Origin: Deinandra increscens subsp. villosa
Lineage: Eukaryota; Streptophyta; Magnoliopsida; Asterales; Asteraceae
Assembly: GCA_039602395.1 (NCBI GenBank)
Contig: JBCNJP010000025.1
Coordinates: 42,572,922 to 42,636,921, forward strand
Length of the DNA stretch: 64,000 bases
Direction: 5' to 3'
A program made the position numbers and the translations under genes. Shown here piece by piece: positions 23,820 to 35,268 of the stretch; position 1 is the first letter of the stretch, and the number at the start of each line of letters is the position of its first letter. Under the pieces are notes generated by a model. The model saw only the letters and a list, made by a program, of their open reading frames with translations. It was not told the DNA's origin and did no database searches.

Positions 23820-24528
23820 AACTCCCCCTCGTCATGTGCAGTATCTGTTCACCAATTAAAACATATTCTTCGAACAAACTCCCCCTTAACTTGATGATCG
23901 CTTGATCTTGAATACTTGACGATGCACAATTTCTTTCTTCCTTATCAATAGCTTCAGAAGACTTGAAGTTGTGATAAACTCTTTCCCTTGAGTACCTGGA
24001 CAACATAAATAATCTTGACGCAAAACGTCTCTCGAGACTCCACGATATAGATTTTGAAAATGTTTTTTTTGTATCTTGTGTTGATCAATCGAAAACAAAC
24101 AAGAAATAAAATCTTTTTTGCTTTTACAAAGTTTATATCAAAACAAACCTAAAATCTTTTTGATTTTTCAAACTTATGCTAAAACACACCAAAAATCTTT
24201 TTGAATTTTTCTGAAATGAATGTAAAATGCACTACAGAAATATACAATATTTTTGTCTTTTGCGAGAAAGATCAAGACACGAGATCATATCAGACATAAC
24301 ACATCTAGCACATTTCAATTTTGGCCTTAATCAGCATGCAAGTCAAGATAATCGCAAATACAACATTTATTTTTATATTTCAGCATGCACCAATCATTTT
24401 TATCGTTTTCAGATATGCTTAAAGTAATTTTATCATGCGCTGATAAATCGGCATCCACTCTATCAGAAATACTAGCAAATCATCATATTTATCATATAGA
24501 AGCAGATTTTCTTTGAGATTTAATCATC
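23820..24528 (-). other. 3' untranslated region of element C, polypurine tract and short repeats
   Basis: The polypurine tract reads ACTCCCCCTCG on the plus strand (about 23821-23832). Next to it (24100-24215) lie about three degenerate copies of a 40-45-bp unit built around AAAATCTTTTTGATTTTT and ATGCTAAAACACACC. A counterpart in the opposite orientation lies in element A at 46440-46565. There is no coding. Confidence 0.7.
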
Positions 24529-25933
24529 CTTGATGTCACACCCTGTAAGATTTGTGCCGGGATGCGAAAAGGTTATCACAGTCAAGGTTACGAACGTACT
24601 CTGGATGGTTCAACAACTAGAGCCGTTTTGGAAATTGTTTAACTGTTGGAGTAAATAGGAGTTTTCCAATTCATAACGCAATGGATTAATTGTAATGAGA
24701 AAAGTAAATTGTTTTAAGTTTACAACACATAAGTTTCAAAAGATTTTTAAGACGTGACACCGTTAAGTGTTATGTCAGGGAAATCTCCAAAGGCTAAACC
24801 ATACTCCAGAAAAGCAAATGAAAGTCCTAAAATGCAATGACAAGAAACAAGCAAGCAGGTCCGATGCATGCACAACAATTAAGTTCAAGTACCTGAGAAT
24901 TCATACAAGAAAACGGTTAACAAATAATTGTTGGTGAGTTTCACAGGTTTAAAGTGCTAGCAGTTAAAGATTGAACGAAAATAGTAATTTGAAACAGTTC
25001 ATGTTAATAAGTGACAATATCGGAAGACTAGTTGATAATGTTACCATGTACCCTGAATACCGAAACTGTCTGTTTACCCACTCTTGGCACCTTTTGTCCG
25101 GTTGGTACCGCATAGATATGACATTACAATTTGTACTCTTTAACTAAAAGACGAAGTCACGATTGGAGCTACCAATCAGAGCAGGGGCGTTAACCCAATA
25201 GATCTATTCAAATGTTACCATTTGCAAATGATAATTAATCGGATGCAGTTAATAGTAGGGTTTGGGTTATAGCATGAATGGACATGAGATAACAAGTTTG
25301 GACATAATATTTCAAGGGAAAGACTATCATGAGTTCCTAGTAAGTAAATACATGGTGAAACATAAAGATAAATACAAGTAAGTAAGATTTTATGGTTCAA
25401 AATGATGTTTAGACAACAATGTAGGTCAAGACTTGCTAATGGAGTGTTCTAGTCATGAAAGGAAACTAAGGATACTTGTTAGAACAAGATTTTACTCAGA
25501 AAAGTGAAGATGGAACCTTGCTAGGAGAATATGATGGCCGTGAATGATGATGGTGATGATGATCCTTGAGTGTTCTTGCTTCCTAGTGTCATAAATCATC
25601 AAGAACATGAATGATTACACAAGAGTTTTAGAGAGAGAGTAGAGAGAGAGAGGGACTTATGTTTTCTTAGAGAGATGAGGGAGCAAGAAAGAGTTTTCTT
25701 GAAAGATGAAAGTAGCAAATGGGGCTAGGGGTAAGTAAAGATGTTTAAATATGAGAGTGTTAATGAGAAGGGAGTGTTTGGGTGTGGTGTGTGTGGGTTT
25801 CGGTCCAAAGAGAACCGAGAGGGAGTGAGGGACGAGTGTAGGAGAGGGAAGGAAAGTGAGGATGTTTAGGAGTGTTTAAAGTGATAAGAATCTTGAGTGT
25901 GATAGAGGTTTAATAAAAGACCAAGTGTTATTG

Positions 25934-25960
25934 TGTGCGTGTGTGTGTGTGTGTGTGTGT
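25934..25960. repeat. GT dinucleotide microsatellite
   Basis: About 12 GT units with one interruption, inside the left LTR of D. The equivalent site in the right LTR (about 40908) has only a few units. Confidence 0.9.
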
Positions 25961-26977
25961 GATGTGTATGGACCGAAAAGAGAAGGAAAGGGGGCTCGGG
26001 TTCGAGCCAATGTTTGGTCGGCCAGTTTCTAGCTCACAAAGGAAGTTCAAGGGGGCTTAATCTTGTGTTATGTGGATGCAAAATGGATGGCTCATGGCTG
26101 GAAACTTTGAGAGGGAAGAGGGGTTCAAAATGGTGGGAAACTAAGGACCTTTGGTCTATAGTTTTGGTTGATTATGGAGACAAAGTCTTACCTCTGTAGT
26201 CATAGGTTGTAAGGATGTTGGAGGTTGATTAGAAATGCATCTAAGGAGGTCAACTCAAGTACTAGCCATTAACTAACCAATTGAATGGGAATGGTGGTGG
26301 TTGATCTCGGTTGGGAGCCGGTCGAGAAGGGAGGGTCACGGGTTCGAACCCGTGGCCGGTTGGGTCGAGGAGAAACGAGGGAGGAAAGGTGGCGGGTCGC
26401 GAAGGGAAGGGAAGAAAATAAATAAATCGAATCGAGTTTGAACGTTATATAAAATATTTATTGACGACGCTGTAAAATAATAAAAACAATGACTCGGTTT
26501 GGATTAAAAGTACTTGAGGGTTAATAACATTGAAAAATCACATTGCATGTTTATATATACTGCTTTCATGTAAAAATACATTTGTCGTGAACGTTAATAC
26601 AGTTAAATAAATGTTTGGACGTAATAAAAATTGATGTTTACGTAGTGATTGGATCACAAGTCTCGTTTTGTTGTCGTTGTCTAAACACATTGTTATTTAA
26701 CATGAAATTGTTTATTAAAGTCATACGTGAAATATGGGAATCATAAAATGATAATAGGTTGATCGAAGTTTATGACTTAAAATGAACATAAAATGATGAT
26801 GATAATAGTAATGGATCCCAAGATAATGAGATCATGCATGGGATTTACCACATAGTTTGGTAAATTTAATGAACGAATTCGGTTAGTCGCTTTATTATTA
26901 TTGAAGTTCCAGCAATCATTCCGTGCAAAGAAATCATCATGTTCAATTATTATTTTCAACATGATTTAGGGCTACGT

Positions 26978-29268
26978 TGTAACGCCCATTTACCCATAAT
27001 TCACTATATTATAACGTTTGCGGAAGATATGCCCATTTTTTTTTACCCAACAAGGTTTTAAACATTGAGCATACTTTATAAAAATCCACTTGTATAGTGT
27101 GCCTTAATTGAAAACTTTCATAGAAAATTTCGGCATGACCTATTCGTAAATCCGATGATCCTTACGAAGGTCAACCTGTTTTAACAACATGACTCTAATT
27201 CCAAACGCAAAGCCCGAAACTAATAACGTGGGCGTAAAATTTATCAACTACGAAATTCATGGAGCTAGACTCTAAAACACGACATAAGGGTTAACTCAAC
27301 CCGTTAGGAAAACTACACGATCAATATGTCGGTCATGTACTCCACCTTGTTGACCCTTCCCAAGACTTGATTCCACGAGCCTTGACCCACCTATCTTTAA
27401 ATTGTAAATCTTCCATTTCTTTCACCCGGTTCCAATTCATCACCAAGACTCATAAGGCATGGCCGCATCGCATCCTAGTCATCACATTCACTACCTACAC
27501 GGTTCACAACAAATAAGTTAGCCATCGCTAAGTGAGAACTCAACATTTAAATCATTCAGCTAACACATAATTATTCTAATGAACATAACCATCATTTATC
27601 TCAAACCATGTCATTACTCAAGTGTATGCTAGGTTTAGCACACGAGAACCCATAAATGTCCGTATTTGCTTGACACCACTTATCTGGTATCTGATCCACC
27701 TGTTCAATACCAACAACATCACATTTTTTATAACAATTAATATATCCAACATGTGACTGCCCCATTCGAGATCACCACCCATCTACTATGTACAACCACT
27801 TAAAGACCTGTCAAAGCTACAGGAAAACACACAACTCTTTATTTCATTAGTCACCATTTAACACAACATAAGTTATGAACATCTTCCACTTACGCAAGTA
27901 ATTTTTACTTACTTAAGTGACTCGTTTAGGGTAATACAACCAATTAGTTATATAAGTAGTAAGACTTTTAAATACCCCTTTACTATCCCTTCCAAACTAT
28001 TTTGAACTTAAGAGGAGGCTAAGAAATGGTTTCCATGTCATGCTCAGCAACAACCAAAGTTCCACAAAATACAATTGACTTATAATCAACATGGATAACT
28101 TAACACCCCCCGTGCGTACGCTACTAAGCCAAATGGCTCACCAAACTCATTATCTTTCCAACAACGACTACCACATGTTTAGGTACTAGTAACACATAGC
28201 TACCATCTACATACTCCAATACATCATATAGTATCATGATTACAAAATCGATCTCGTAGTTAGATTTGACAAGGTAATCACATTTTCCTCCCTAACACCG
28301 CTTTTCAGAGTAATCCCGTTTAATCGTGCTTTATAACTTTATCAACCCTTTAGTAGCTTATAATATCTACTACTATCGCAGACCATAGTAATAGTCCACA
28401 TTTCACTCATTTTACAAAACAATACCACCATTAACATGGTGAGTCTTTTAGCTCATGAAAGCCCCCTTCTCCCACCCATTGATCAGTTCATGATCATAAT
28501 CATACATCTTACTTAACGTTTAGTTTTTTTTCCTATCTCAACACATTCTTATCTTTGATCATTTTTAGTCTATTATGATATTCCACCCACAACTCTTAGG
28601 AAAACAACTTTAAACCATTAACGAGGTGATAATAATATGTTGACTCAGAATAATCTAACTATACAACATACTGTAACAAGCAAGTTGGGCCACTCACCTT
28701 TGCCACATGTGAACTTATGGACTTGACTTGTGCAACCTCTACCTTTGACTCTGCGAGCCAGTCTTTCATTCGATCGTCACGCATGTTGAATACTCGAAAA
28801 TAGAGCTATCCTGCATTTCTACAAACCTTGCTTTACTAGAATCGATCTTGTTATGAGATTTCATGAAGAAATCGAACCCTAGCCATCTCCATTCCACGAC
28901 CACATGCTCGAATTGGAGCTCCACAGTCGCCATCTTCACGTTCCAGGAGGGCAGAGGCGTCGACCTTTGCCTTTTCTCGTTCTCCTCTTTTTTTTTCTTT
29001 TCTAATTTCCGATTTCCCCCTTCCATCTAAATAGATATATATATATATATTTTTTCAATTAACCCCCCATAGTTTACATCATATACAAGTTAGGATAAGT
29101 TTAATTAAATCCCCACTTGCCAACTTTAGTCCCCTAACTCTTAAGTTAGGATAACCACTTAACATTAAAAAAATTCCTTTCGAACCGTTATAACTTCAAT
29201 TATAAAAATAGTATTTCGTCAAAATACTATTTTAAATAAAATAACCCACTTTACGATGAATATATATA

Positions 29269-29323
<55 letters not shown>

Positions 29324-29349
29324 ATCCTCATGAAATTCGGGTTGTTACA
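26978..29349 (-). mobile_element. Element E: solo LTR of another Gypsy family
   Basis: A 2372-bp unit starts TGTAACGCCC and ends GTTGTTACA on the plus strand, flanked by TACGT at 26973-26977 and 29350-29354. The right LTR of D has the empty site (GGGCTACGTCAAGG, about 41930), which proves insertion. No primer site, polypurine tract or coding follows, so it is a solo LTR left by LTR-LTR recombination. Orientation is inferred from TGTAACAACCCG at its minus-strand start. A small minus-strand frame at 28766-29026 is Lys/Glu-rich and unlikely to be a gene. Confidence 0.9.
29265..29322. repeat. AT dinucleotide microsatellite in element E
   Basis: A nearly pure run of AT/TA about 55 bp long, close to the right edge of the solo LTR. 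A shorter one lies at about 29035-29050. Confidence 0.95.
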
Positions 29350-29482
29350 TACGTCAAGGCTATATTCCTATTGTAAATAATGTAATAAAATTGGCACGTT
29401 GCAAGTAAACAGTTACGTAACACAGTTAATATATAAGTATATATTATCGGTTTAAGTCCTTGGAAACTTACGGGTTGTTACA

Positions 29483-29850
29483 ACCTCCCCTAGTTGGGAG
29501 AATTTCGTCCCGAAACTCAGCTTGTCATCGTGGATAAGCGGCTGCTACAGGGAAAAGATGGGGATACTTGGCGCGAAACGGATCTTCGCATTCCCATGTG
29601 AATTCGGAACCACGGCAGGAGTTCCAACGAATTTTAACTAGAGGTATATGTCTGTGCTTCAATTTCTTGACTGCGCGGTCGACGGTCTCGGCGGGTTCTT
29701 CAACGAATTACAGGGATTCATCCAAGTGTATCTCATCGATGGGAACGGTAAGATCTTCATCGGCAAGGCACTTTTTCAGATTGCTGACGTAAAACACATC
29801 GTGAACGTTATTAAGCTCGGGCGGCATAAGTAGCCGGTACGCGACGGGTC
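29483..29850 (-). pseudogene. D1 integrase C-terminus, chromodomain and polypurine tract
   Basis: Next to the LTR lies the polypurine tract (AGGGGAGG on the minus strand). Upstream of it the minus strand codes, across frameshifts, for a chromodomain-type end with VKIRWNS and EFTWE motifs. Chromodomains of Gypsy integrases bind modified histones and steer insertion to heterochromatin. A frameshift near 29851 separates this from the integrase core. Confidence 0.75.
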
Positions 29851-30936
29851 CTATTGTTTCAACGATTTAAATGGACCAATGTAACAGGGATTTAACTTGC
29901 CACGTTTTCCAAAATGTATGACGCCTTTCCACGGGGATACTTTCAATAATACCTTGTCGCCTTTCGCGAAGGATAAGGGTTTACGACGGTTATCTGCATA
30001 GCTCTTCTGGCGATCGCGGGCGGCTTTTAAGCGGTCTCGACTTTGTGTGATTCTTTCGGTTGTCTCTATCACAACTTCTGGGCCTGTCAGTTGGCTGTCA
30101 CCAACTTCGAACCAACAGATAGGTGATCGACACTTTCTTCCATACAGTGCCTCGAAAGGTGCACACTGGATGCTAGTGTGATAACTATTGTTGTACGAGA
30201 ATTCGCACAATGACAGATGTTCATCCCAGTTGTTACCAAAATCAATGACGCAGGCACGTAACAAATCTTTGAGAGTCTGAATCGTTTGCTTGCTTTGACC
30301 GTCAGTTTGCGGATGATAGGCCGTACTCATATGGAGGCGAGTACCAATGGCCTTGTTCAGAGATTTCCAGAAATGGGAGGTAAAACAACCATCTCTATCG
30401 GAGATGATGGAAATTGGGGCTCCATGTCGAGAGAATATTTCCTTCATGTACATCCTTGTTAAGTGTTCTACGGAATCTTTCTCCTTCATGGCGAGGAAAT
30501 GAGCAGATTTCATCAAACGATCGACAATTACCCAAATGGAATCGTTACCCTTGCCGCTCTTGGGTAACTTGGTGATAAAGTCCATGGCAATGCATTCCCA
30601 CTTCCACTCGGGGATAATGGGTTGGACGAGTAAACCGGAAGGTTTCTGGTGCTCAGCCTTAACTTTGGCGCAAGTTAAGCATTTACCAACGTACTTAGCG
30701 ATTTCAGCTTTCATGTTCGGCCACCAATATAACATACGCAGGTCATGGTACATCGTATCGGCTCCGGGGTGAATTGAATATCGGGTTTTATGAGCTTCGT
30801 CAAGGACTAGGCTCCTGATTTCTCCATAGACGGGTATCCACAAACGATTAACGAAGTACCGTAATCCATCAGGTTTAGTTTCAAGGTGTTGATCCATGCC
30901 ACGGAGACTTTCGTCTCGAATGTTTTCGTCTATCAA
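29851..30936 (-). pseudogene. D1 integrase
   Basis: The zinc-binding HHCC domain is visible (HKTRYSIHPG, then CLTCAKVK, about 30650-30800). The DDE core follows: MDFITKLP, then SDRDGCFTS, then the Glu expected after PQTDGQS, where this copy reads SKQT instead of SERT and so lacks the catalytic Glu. The C-terminal GPF-type motif GPFKSL closes the frame. An in-frame TAA at 30946-30948 separates it from RNase H. Lineage: chromovirus, probably Tekay/Del type. Confidence 0.93.
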
Positions 30937-30945
30937 AGCTTCAGC

Positions 30946-32457
30946 TTATGCTGCCAATACTTGAGTGGCGAGGCCGGTTTGAATGGTCATGGCAAGAGAT
31001 TTGACACGAAGGGGTTTGACACGTTCCTTCCTGCTTAAGGCATCTGCAACAACGTTTGCCTTTCCAGGATGGTACAGGATTTTACAGTCGTAGTCGCTGA
31101 GCAGTTCAATCCATCGGCGTTGTCTCATGTTCAACTCCTTCTGGTCTAAGATGTGTTGAAGACTCTTGTGGTCGGTATACACCTTACATTCAGTACCGCA
31201 GAGATAGTGTCTCCAAATCTTAAGAGCAAAGACGACGACTCCAAGTTCCAAATCGTGAGTAGTGTAGTTCTTCTCGTGAACTTTTAGCTGTCGCGAAGTG
31301 TAAGCAATGACTTTATCTCGTTGTATTAACACACAGCCTAAACCTTGGTGTAAGGCATCACAGTAAACACAGAAATCTTCACATCCTTCTGGTAAGGATA
31401 GTATGGGTGCGTTACACAGCTTTTGCTTCAGGGTCTGAAAAGCTTGTTCGGCTTTGTGATCCCAAATAAATTTCTTGTCCTTTTGCGTCAAGGTGGTCAA
31501 TGGTTGAGCTATTCTGAAGAAGTTTTCGATAAATCTTCGGTAATAACCGGCGAGTCCAAGAAATTGTCGTATCTCAGAAGGGTTGGTAGGCGGACTCCAA
31601 TCCTTGATAGCTTCAATTTTTGTGGGATCCACGTGGATTCCAGCTGCGTTGATTACGTGACCTAAGAAATGCACTTCTCGTAACCAGAATTCGCATTTTG
31701 AAAACTTGGCGTACAACTTCTCGTTCTTCAACAGTTCCAGAATAAGCTTTAGGTGCTTTTCATGTTCGTCCTTACTACGCGAATAGATCAATATGTCATC
31801 AATGAAAACGATTACGCATTTATCGAGGTATGGTTTGCAGACGCAATATATCAAATCCATGAAGACGACAGGCGCGTTGGTTAGTCCGAATGGCATAACG
31901 AAAAATTCATAGTGTCCATAACGCGTACTAAAGGCAGTTTTTGCAATGCCTTCTTCACGAACTCTCAGTTGATGATATCCAGAACGAATATCGATTCTGG
32001 AATAATAACTGGAACCTCGCAATTGGTCGAACAGGTCGTTGATTCGAGGGAGCGGATATCGATTCTTTACGGTAATCTTGTTCAACTCGCGGTAGTCGAT
32101 ACACATCCGGAAAGATCCATCCTTCTTCTTGACGAAGAGAACAGGAGCGCCCCAAGGAGAGAAACTGGGTCTGATAAAACCTTTGTCAAGTAGTTCTTGC
32201 AACTGATTTGACAATTCTTTCATTTCAGACGGGGCTAAACGGTAAGGGGCTTTTGCAACGGGTGCATCTCCGGGTACCAGATCAATATGAAATTCCACCT
32301 GTCTAGCGGGTGGCAAGCCTGGAAGGTCATCGGGAAAGACTTCATGGTAGTCCCATGCGATGGGAATGTCTTCTAGTTTCTTTTCCTCGGATCGACTAGC
32401 TGTTATGTGAGCTAAGAGGGCAGGGTTGCCTTTGCGCATAAACTTCCGGGCTTTCAT
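30946..32457 (-). pseudogene. D1 reverse transcriptase and RNase H
   Basis: Open for 503 codons. RT motifs are FVKKKDGSFRMCIDYRELN, SRIDIRSGYHQLRV with the first catalytic Asp, MPFGLTNAP and FIDDILIYS with the Asp pair. RNase H motifs are VYCDALHQGLGCVL, YTTHDLELG and YTDHKSLQ. A 2-bp deletion relative to D2 at about 32456 shifts the frame from the protease. Domain content is otherwise complete. Confidence 0.93.
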
Positions 32458-34343
32458 GATGAGATGATGTCTAGCTTAGTTCCACTACGATCTCCTTGAA
32501 TTGTCAGAACTTCGTCGTCGGGGAGGGGTATCTTTACTCTTTTCTCGTGGCAAATGATTTCGGCACGATTTTTAGTCAACCAATCCATTCCAACGACTAC
32601 GTCGAAACTTCCCAATTGTATCGGCAATATATCGATTGAGACGGGATGGCCGGATAAGTTTAAAGAGCAGTTTCTAAACTCACTCGACACAAAGATTTTG
32701 TCGGCACCAGTGTCAAATAGAATGGAAGCAAAATGATTATTGAGCAAGAACGTACCCGTTACAGTGTGGGGATCCTGACGGGCTTCAGCAGCATTGAGCA
32801 CGAAGGCTCGTCCTCTGGCAGGTTCTCGTTTGAGCCTTGGGCATTCATTCCTGAAGTGGCCAGTGTTGCCACACTCGAAGCAGGTTCCAACGGGGTGCGT
32901 CTTGTTCGAACGGTTTGGGCAATCGCGGTGAATATGACCTTTTGCTTTGCAGCCTTTGCAGTAGACGTTGCTGCAATCCAGGGTATGGTGCAGGTTACAT
33001 TTTCCACATAAGGGCTGGTTTCCTATGTATCCAGGTTTTCTTGCATCAGGTGCGGGAGCTATTACAGCATAAACTTTCACGGCTTCAGGGATTTTCTTGA
33101 GAAAATCAAAAGATTTCTTCCGCTTTCCATCATGGCCGCGTTTGCGCTTGCGGTCAGATTTCAGTTGGCTAGAGGGAACAGACGATACAGGTACAACTTT
33201 GGATTCAGCGACCTTGCGAGAGAAAGACAAGCCTTGGCGGTTTGCCTGATAGGTCAGATTGTGAGCCAAACGGATAGCAGCTTGGAGTGTTGTGGGGTTA
33301 GAAGCCATAACACTTCCCTGAATGGCGGGAGCAAGACCCTAGATGTATCTCTCGATTTTCTTGTGCAAGGGGGTCACCATTGTAGGGCAGATGTGTGCCA
33401 ATTCGTGGAATCGGTGGGTGTAAGCAGCTATGTCTGATCCATTCATGGTCAAGTTCTAGAATTCGACTTCCAATCGTTGCAGTTCCTCACGAGGAAAGTA
33501 CTCATCTCGCATGAGTAGGTTCAGTTCGTTCCAAGCCATAGTGTAGGCCTGGTCCTGTCCGAGGGCTTGGTCTTGGGAGGTCACACGGGCCTCCAGGACA
33601 GCAAGACGGGTGGCAATGGTAGTGATAGTGGCTGGTGGAGCAAGGCTACGGATGGTGGTGTGAAGCTGACTGATCTCATCGTCACGACGGGCGATGCAAG
33701 CAAAGAGGGAAGACACAAGAGAGTCAACGGGGATACCAGAAAGAATAGGGCAAGCTGTACCAGAAGGTGCTGGGGTATGTGGTGTTAGTGGCACGTCCTT
33801 GGTCTCAGCAGTAGCGGATGGCTTTCCGATCTCAAAAGTGCTGTCAGCAAATTTCACCCGTTTCTTGGGTGGCATTGTCTCTGGTTCAGTAGGTAGCTCA
33901 TCGGGCTCTGGGGAGAGGGAACTTTTACGGGATGGCTCAGACTCAGTAACTGGGCTGAAAACGTGTTGTCTACTACGCCTGACTGACTTCCTAGGGGTAA
34001 GCATACGGAGGGGACCGTTGGGCGTGGAGCGATAAGGTCGGAATAAGGGCTCATGGTCAGGGGAAACAGGGCTAGAAGCGGATAGGGTAACGGTGAGAGT
34101 ATCTCCGTCCTCATCTACATTGGTGATGTCAATAGTGAAGGGCGTGTACTCCTCCGGGTCCTCATCAGTAGAAGAATCCTCCTCCGGCTCGGACTCAGCA
34201 TCGTAAGAGCCATCGAGAACGCTGGTCGGTGAACGAGGAGGTGATGGAGCATCTGTAGTGACTGGTGACGCTGGCTACTCCAAGTCGAAGTGTGCCTCAG
34301 TCTCAGAGTCAGAAGTCAAGTCAATCGGTCCGTGAGAAGCCAT
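32458..34343 (-). pseudogene. D1 Gag and protease
   Basis: The start is MASHGPIDLTSDSE at 34343. An acidic/proline-rich N-terminus is followed by the Gag core (MAWNELNLLMRDEYFPREEL) and two knuckles (CKGCKAKGHIHRDC, CFECGNTGHFRNEC; about 32840-32960). The retropepsin motif LFDTGADKIFVSS follows at about 32700. Compared with D2, 93 bp are missing just after the protease motif, an in-frame loss of 31 codons. Stops near 34275, 33456 and 33340 disable it. Confidence 0.9.
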
Positions 34344-34371
34344 GCTGCGACAAAGTTTCCAAGTAATGATG

Positions 34372-34373
<2 letters not shown>

Positions 34374-34416
<43 letters not shown>
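34374..34416. repeat. TA microsatellite upstream of D1 Gag
   Basis: About 20 TA units between the primer site and Gag. The equivalent site in D2 (38159-38181) has about half as many, so the tract has expanded or shrunk since duplication. Confidence 0.95.
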
Positions 34417-34419
<3 letters not shown>

Positions 34420-34531
34420 GTATGATATGTGAATCAATCAAATGGGCAAATAGTGATGCATGCAAGTATGACTAACAGATCTTAGGCTATAGTCTAGACC
34501 CTATGTATGCAAATCTAGTTCTATAACCTTG

Positions 34532-34543
34532 GCTCTGATACCA
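34532..34543 (-). other. Primer binding site of D1 (initiator Met tRNA)
   Basis: GCTCTGATACCA on the plus strand is the reverse of TGGTATCAGAGC, three bases from the LTR fragment end. The D2 counterpart (38298-38309) has one mismatch. Confidence 0.9.
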
Positions 34544-34546
34544 CTC

Positions 34547-35268
34547 TGTCACACCCTGTAAGATTTGTGCAGGGATGCGAAAAGGTTATCACAGTCAAGG
34601 TTACGAACGTACTCTGGATGGTTCAACAACTAGAGCCATTTTGGAAATTGTTTAATTGTTGGAGTAAATAGGAGTTTTCCAATATCATTACGCAGCGGAT
34701 TAATTGTAATGAGAAAAGTAAATTGTTTTAAGTTTACAACACATAAGTTTCAAAAGATTTTTAGGACATGACACCGTTAAGTGTTATGTCAGGAAAATCT
34801 CCAAAGGCTAAACCATACTCCAGAAAAGCAAATGAAAGTCCTAAAATGCAATGACAGGAAACAAGCAAGCAGGTCCGATGCATGCACAACAATTAAGTTC
34901 AAGTACCTGAGAATTCATACAAGAAAACGGTTAACAAATAATTTTTGGTGAGTTTCACAGGTTTAAAGTGCTAGCAGTTAAAGATTGAACGAAAATAGTA
35001 ATTTGAAACAGGTCATGTTAATAAGTGACAATATCGGATAAGACTAGTTGATAACGTTACCATGTACCCTGAATACCGAAACTGACTGTTTACCCACTCT
35101 TGGCACCTTTTATCTGGTTGGTACTGCATAGATATGACATAACAATTTGTACTCTTTGAATAAAAGACAGAGTCACGATTGGAGCTACCAATCAGAGCAG
35201 GGGCGTTAAGCCAATAGATCTATTCAAACGTTACCGTTTGCAAATGATAATTAATCGGATTCAGTTAA
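34547..35268 (-). repeat. Truncated central LTR of array D
   Basis: Matches the first 720 bp of the other LTRs (from TGTCACACCC) and stops at GATTCAGTTAA. It is fused there to RT coding sequence of D2. LTR and RT share TAA at the joint (35266-35268), so a deletion joined them with 3-bp microhomology. About 3 kb of LTR plus the rest of D2 pol are gone. Confidence 0.9.

Larger units (their letters stand above)
24534..29482 (-). repeat. Left (3') LTR of array D, with internal deletion and solo-LTR insertion
   Basis: Begins TGTCACACCC and ends GGGTTGTTACA on the plus strand. Without the inserted solo LTR it is about 2.57 kb against 3.76 kb for the right LTR. About 1.2 kb is missing at about 25292, between two AAGTTTG-ACA repeats (right LTR about 39085-40290). 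It contains a GT microsatellite (25934-25960) and motifs resembling pol III B boxes. Confidence 0.88.

Noticed and set aside
26320..26362. Possible tRNA gene around GGTTCGAACCC
   Set aside because: Only a T-arm-like hairpin is visible; no acceptor stem, D arm or anticodon arm could be drawn.
28766..29026. Minus-strand 86-codon frame inside the solo LTR
   Set aside because: Low-complexity Lys/Glu start, no known domain, and it lies in an LTR with exact insertion ends.
33132..33437. Long plus-strand frames opposite the Gypsy genes (also 36947-37252, 31912-32193, 32733-33011)
   Set aside because: They are mirror frames of well-supported minus-strand Gag and pol coding, and they occur in both D copies only because the DNA is duplicated.
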